Below are positions 60,944 to 64,000 of a stretch of 64,000 nucleotides of DNA, piece after piece. The notes below the pieces were generated by a model, which did not search any database, had not been told where the DNA came from, and worked only from the letters and a program-made list of their open reading frames with translations. The stretch is from Tetranychus cinnabarinus (Eukaryota; Arthropoda; Arachnida; Trombidiformes; Tetranychidae), in NCBI GenBank assembly GCA_022266195.1, contig WHVY01000005.1:7998001-8062000 (forward strand). Direction: 5' to 3'. Each line of letters begins with the position of its first letter. Position 1 is the stretch's first letter. The translations under genes were made by a program, and so were the position numbers.

Positions 60944-61253
60944 TCACTGTTGAAATATGAGGTCTGTAGCTTGAAAGGGTTCATGAGCTATAAAAAAGTA
61001 CAAAAAATAACAGAAAACCCAGTTTATTACATCAACTGAATCCATTTTTTTGTATTTGCCAAAAGGTTTTAAAGTACCTTGTCTTTGATTGTTGATTTTG
61101 CACAAAATATGTGTTTGATTGTGAGAATGATGATTATTCATCAATGTTTCCGCCATGTCCTGAGATTTTTCCGATTCAACTGGCAAATAACAATCAACCA
61201 GTAAACCATTCAATTGATTGTGAGAAAATTCAGGTAAAGTGACAAACAAGCGA
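60944..61253 (-). other. Possible two-exon coding fragment
   Basis: Exon-like blocks 61078-61253 (SRLFVTLPEFSHNQLNGLLV, then PVESEKSQDMAETLM) and one beginning near 60988 are separated by a good intron (GTACTT...TTTTTTATAG). Joining in phase 1 gives 14 more residues (AHEPFQATDLIFQQ) and a stop at 60944. The second block is also open in phase 0 for 33 codons. No ATG early in the first block, so an upstream exon is needed. Not recognised. Confidence 0.3.
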
Positions 61254-61258
61254 CTCAA

Positions 61259-63235
61259 GATGTAGCAAAAGAGGTTAACTTATAAACTCGTTTTGATATC
61301 AATTGACCCGTGCCTTGATGGTCAAATGACTTTTGCTTCTCATCATCATCATCAACTATGCATTTTTGTGATCAGTATAATTTGCAATGAAACCCTCGTC
61401 TTTACCCTTGTCAAGGTATTATAATTTTCAAGCTTCTTATTCAAAAAATGAACATCTTATCTTGTATTTTGTTGTTTTTTCAACGGAACCAAGAATGCCA
61501 TTCAAACGATGAATAAATTTATGTTTTGATGATTGGAAGCTTCCGTCAGGTTTACTCATTCGTATCGTTTTCAATGCTTACACATTTTCAATTTTGAACC
61601 ATTTTATCTACACATTCATATAGAAATGAAAATAGAAAAGGGTTTATCAAAAATTTTCTGCTCCGAAATTTGCTTATCACTAACTTGGTAGACATTCAAA
61701 GAATGAGGCAAATTCAATAAGCAAACCCATGGTGCTAAATATTATGGGTATTGATTCATACTTTCATACTTAATTTTATTTAGATTGTGTGAAAATAAGT
61801 TAATCTTGATTCCTTTGAAATTACTCAAATTAAATTAGATCCAATGAAGTATTGCCTATTATTTTGAGTAAAAAATCCCATATAACCAGAGAATGCTCAG
61901 TATCCAACCGTAAGCAGCTATCTGATAACTATTTAGTTATAATTGATCAACTAGTCATTAACTTTGCCTAGGAAAACAGAGGTTGACAAAGACAATGTTT
62001 TAAGGTTTATAACTGATAATGGTAATAGTGGTCAAGACAGTTAATGAAGAAAACAAAACGAAAAGTTGAGTTCAATATGCATATACAATTTTATTTCAAT
62101 AAATTAATTTTGATGAACAATAATGTTTTACAGCCAGTTGATTGGACAGTCATAAGTACCAATTCAATTAGATTTAATCAAGTATCAGGTCAAATCTGGA
62201 TAATGATCATTTTCTGCTCATTCTTTTGGAATAATAAAAATAAGCTTTACATTTTCTGTCTCGTTTTGCAAAACATTGCAAACTCATAGCTGTTTACATT
62301 GAGAAAATTTGAAAACAATTAGTTTTGTAATAAATGATCAAGATCAAGACTGACCAGACTTAGAACGAATTGAGGTTTAAAAGTTTGCTCAAGTTGCTAG
62401 GTCAAAAGTTAACTCAGAATGATTGGTCAAATTCCGATTGTTGCAAGAATATTGTTTTCTGGTTCTATTTGGTCAGATAAATAAGTTTAATATTTATTTT
62501 ATATCGGAATAAGGCCAAAATATAAGTGCAAATAACGAATTGTTTGCAAGTCCAAGTCAACTTTTGAGAGAGAAACTAATTCATTTTTTGACCTCTGATG
62601 ATGTGAAGTGAAAGAGATGAAAGAAGAAAAGAAAAGACAAGTTCAAGGGAAAGATAGCGAGACAAATTCCCAAAGTTGAATTATAAATTAGAGGAAGATA
62701 GAATTGAATAAGAAAACGGGAAGAAGGGATGACAAATGAAAACATCATCATATGAAGGATGAGAAAGGGAGAAAGCAATAAATCACAAAGACAATCATTT
62801 GTCTCTCGACACATGACCTGTCCATTTTAAACGGTGGGATCAGGTCATTCTCATCACCTCAAAATAGGAAGAAAAAAAGTCAAAATACAAACAAAAATTA
62901 AACACAGAATGTTAGGTTAGGTGGGTTTAGTTGAGTGTTTAAGAAACCAACACTAACAAGTGTATTTGATTTCATTAGTTGTCCTTTCTTCTTACTGTTT
63001 AATTTAATGTTTGTTTTTAGTTTTGACGTTTTATAATTACTATGATAAAGGTGGGTTAGATTTTTTGGAGTGATGAAAATGATGAGCAAAAATAGTATGG
63101 AGAGGTATCAATGGAGAAGAGAGGAATTAAGAAGGTAGATTAGAAGATTAAGAAATTCACAGTTTGCAGGTTTTGTTTTCTTTCAGTTTACCCATCGGTA
63201 ATTATGTAAATATTAATGTAAAAAAATTTAACTAA
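61259..63235. other. Spacer upstream of the 61-kb fragment and 3' of the ZP gene
   Basis: AT-rich, with a pyrimidine-strand-biased patch at 62581-62814 (-) that gives an artefactual hydrophobic open frame. Nothing else recognised. Confidence 0.45.
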
Positions 63236-64000
63236 TCAACGAAGAGTAACTTTTGTTGGTAATTTCATTCGTCGATGTGCGGTGAAATAAGCCACTGTAC
63301 AGACATACATCACTAGAAGAAGAGCACTTATTACACTTAAAGCCATCAAGGAAGTTCGGGATGCACATCGATCCATATTAGCTATTGATTCCTTATAAAA
63401 TGATTCTGTGATAAAAATAAAGCAAAAATATAAATTAGAATATAATCTATGAGATAATCTCAATTAACATACCGTTGGCATTTAATTGGTCCATTGTTGA
63501 TCTAGCAGCATCAGCATCATTAAAATCTAAAACAAGAATTTCACGGCTTAGGGTCATCTCATCGTCTGTTTCATAATGCGCTGACCGACGCTTCCTTCCC
63601 CAAGATGCCATTTCTTCCCGACCAGCAGTGCATATTACCTAAAAAATTGAAAAAAGTGACGATGATAATTTAAGTAATTGTTACCAAGAATGTTTTGCTT
63701 TTCAATAGATGACAAAACAAGTTAAATAGCGAATAAACAGTTACACAGCTGTTAATGTTGTTTTCTTTCTTTCAAAAGTGTCCTGATTATAATTGATTTC
63801 ATAGAAGATTGTTCTCTACTCATTTCCCATGAATAATGGTTTATTAACAGACATGAATAACAAAAAAAGAAACAAAATTACTGCAAATTAACTTACTGGT
63901 TCACATTTGCCAATACAATATTTAACGTTGCACTGAAAGATTACTCCGTATGACTCGGTGAAACGGAAGGCTTCGTAGTTGCTTTCCAAAGCATTTCCGT
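63236..64000 (-). CDS. Zona-pellucida (ZP) domain membrane protein, C-terminal part (partial, runs off the window)
   Basis: Three exons, 63897-64000 (cut by the window end), 63473-63638 and 63236-63405 (stop), join with matching phases. The first encodes the end of a ZP-C subdomain: RFTESYGVIFQCNVKYCIGK, then CEP, followed in the next exon by VICTAG, the conserved late ZP cysteines. Next comes a furin site, WGRKRRSAH, where ZP proteins are cut to allow polymerisation, then an acidic linker. The final exon has a membrane anchor (TSLMALSVISALLLVMYVCT) preceded by MDRCASR and followed by a short basic tail. Arthropod ZP proteins with this end (dusky/miniature/trynity-like) shape the apical extracellular matrix under the cuticle. 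Paralogue identity cannot be fixed without the N-terminus. Confidence 0.88.

Noticed and set aside
62581..62814. Hydrophobic Phe/Leu-rich - strand frame that looks like a multi-span membrane peptide
   Set aside because: Encoded by a pyrimidine-rich strand-biased patch; phenylalanine/leucine excess is compositional.
1..64000. CRISPR arrays, bacterial operons, viral or retroviral genes
   Set aside because: Intron-containing eukaryotic genes throughout; no regularly spaced repeats, reverse transcriptase or viral structural motifs seen.

Overview
This is an AT-rich (roughly 30% GC by eye) eukaryotic nuclear window. Genes have GT-AG introns, isolated short exons, SIX-homeobox, zona-pellucida (ZP), NPDC1 and crustacean-hyperglycaemic-hormone/ion-transport-peptide (CHH/ITP) families, and no bacterial gene organisation. 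The CHH/ITP family points to an ecdysozoan, most likely an arthropod. Low GC, modest gene spacing and a cluster of Ser/Gly/Ala-rich secreted proteins fit a silk-producing chelicerate such as an acariform mite, but that is inference. Multi-exon models below were built by hand from splice sites and phase agreement.

Layout. 1-18.9 kb (- strand): four exons of a GMIP/ARHGAP29/ARHGAP45-type RhoGAP, separated by large introns, ending inside its C1 zinc finger with the rest outside the window. The large intron carries a small MITE (8.04-8.24 kb) and a decayed Tc1/mariner-IS630 type transposon with 162-bp perfect inverted repeats (15.11-15.77 kb). 18.9-25.3 kb: no confident gene. 25.3-27.4 kb (-): a secreted-then-anchored cysteine-rich receptor-like protein with a PPxY tail. 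28.1-28.5 kb (-): a CHH/ITP-family neuropeptide with an extra cysteine. 32.7-38.3 kb (-): a seven-exon QSER1/PRR12-type nuclear protein with a C-terminal DUF4211 region.

The most unusual spot is 38.3-39.9 kb. A 118-bp near-perfect inverted repeat sits just upstream of the QSER1/PRR12-like gene. It is followed, head to head, by a two-exon + strand gene that is a mosaic of three parts: an inverted 183-bp copy of the QSER1-like coding exon, an eIF4G-like eIF4E-binding peptide, and the TPR-like domain of Gemin5 without its WD40 repeats. This is a candidate new chimeric translation or RNA regulator.

44.3-46.2 kb (-): a SIX-class homeobox gene. 50.4-55.5 kb: three secreted low-complexity (silk-like) proteins, one with a perfect 12-bp tandem repeat and a clear TATA box. 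56.6-56.8 kb (-): a possible tiny two-exon gene. 57.7-59.5 kb (+): an NPDC1/CAB-1 homologue in five exons. 63.2-64.0 kb (-): the C-terminal end of a ZP-domain membrane protein running off the window. The remaining spacers hold AT-rich sequence, microsatellites and a few ambiguous coding-like stretches, listed with low confidence.
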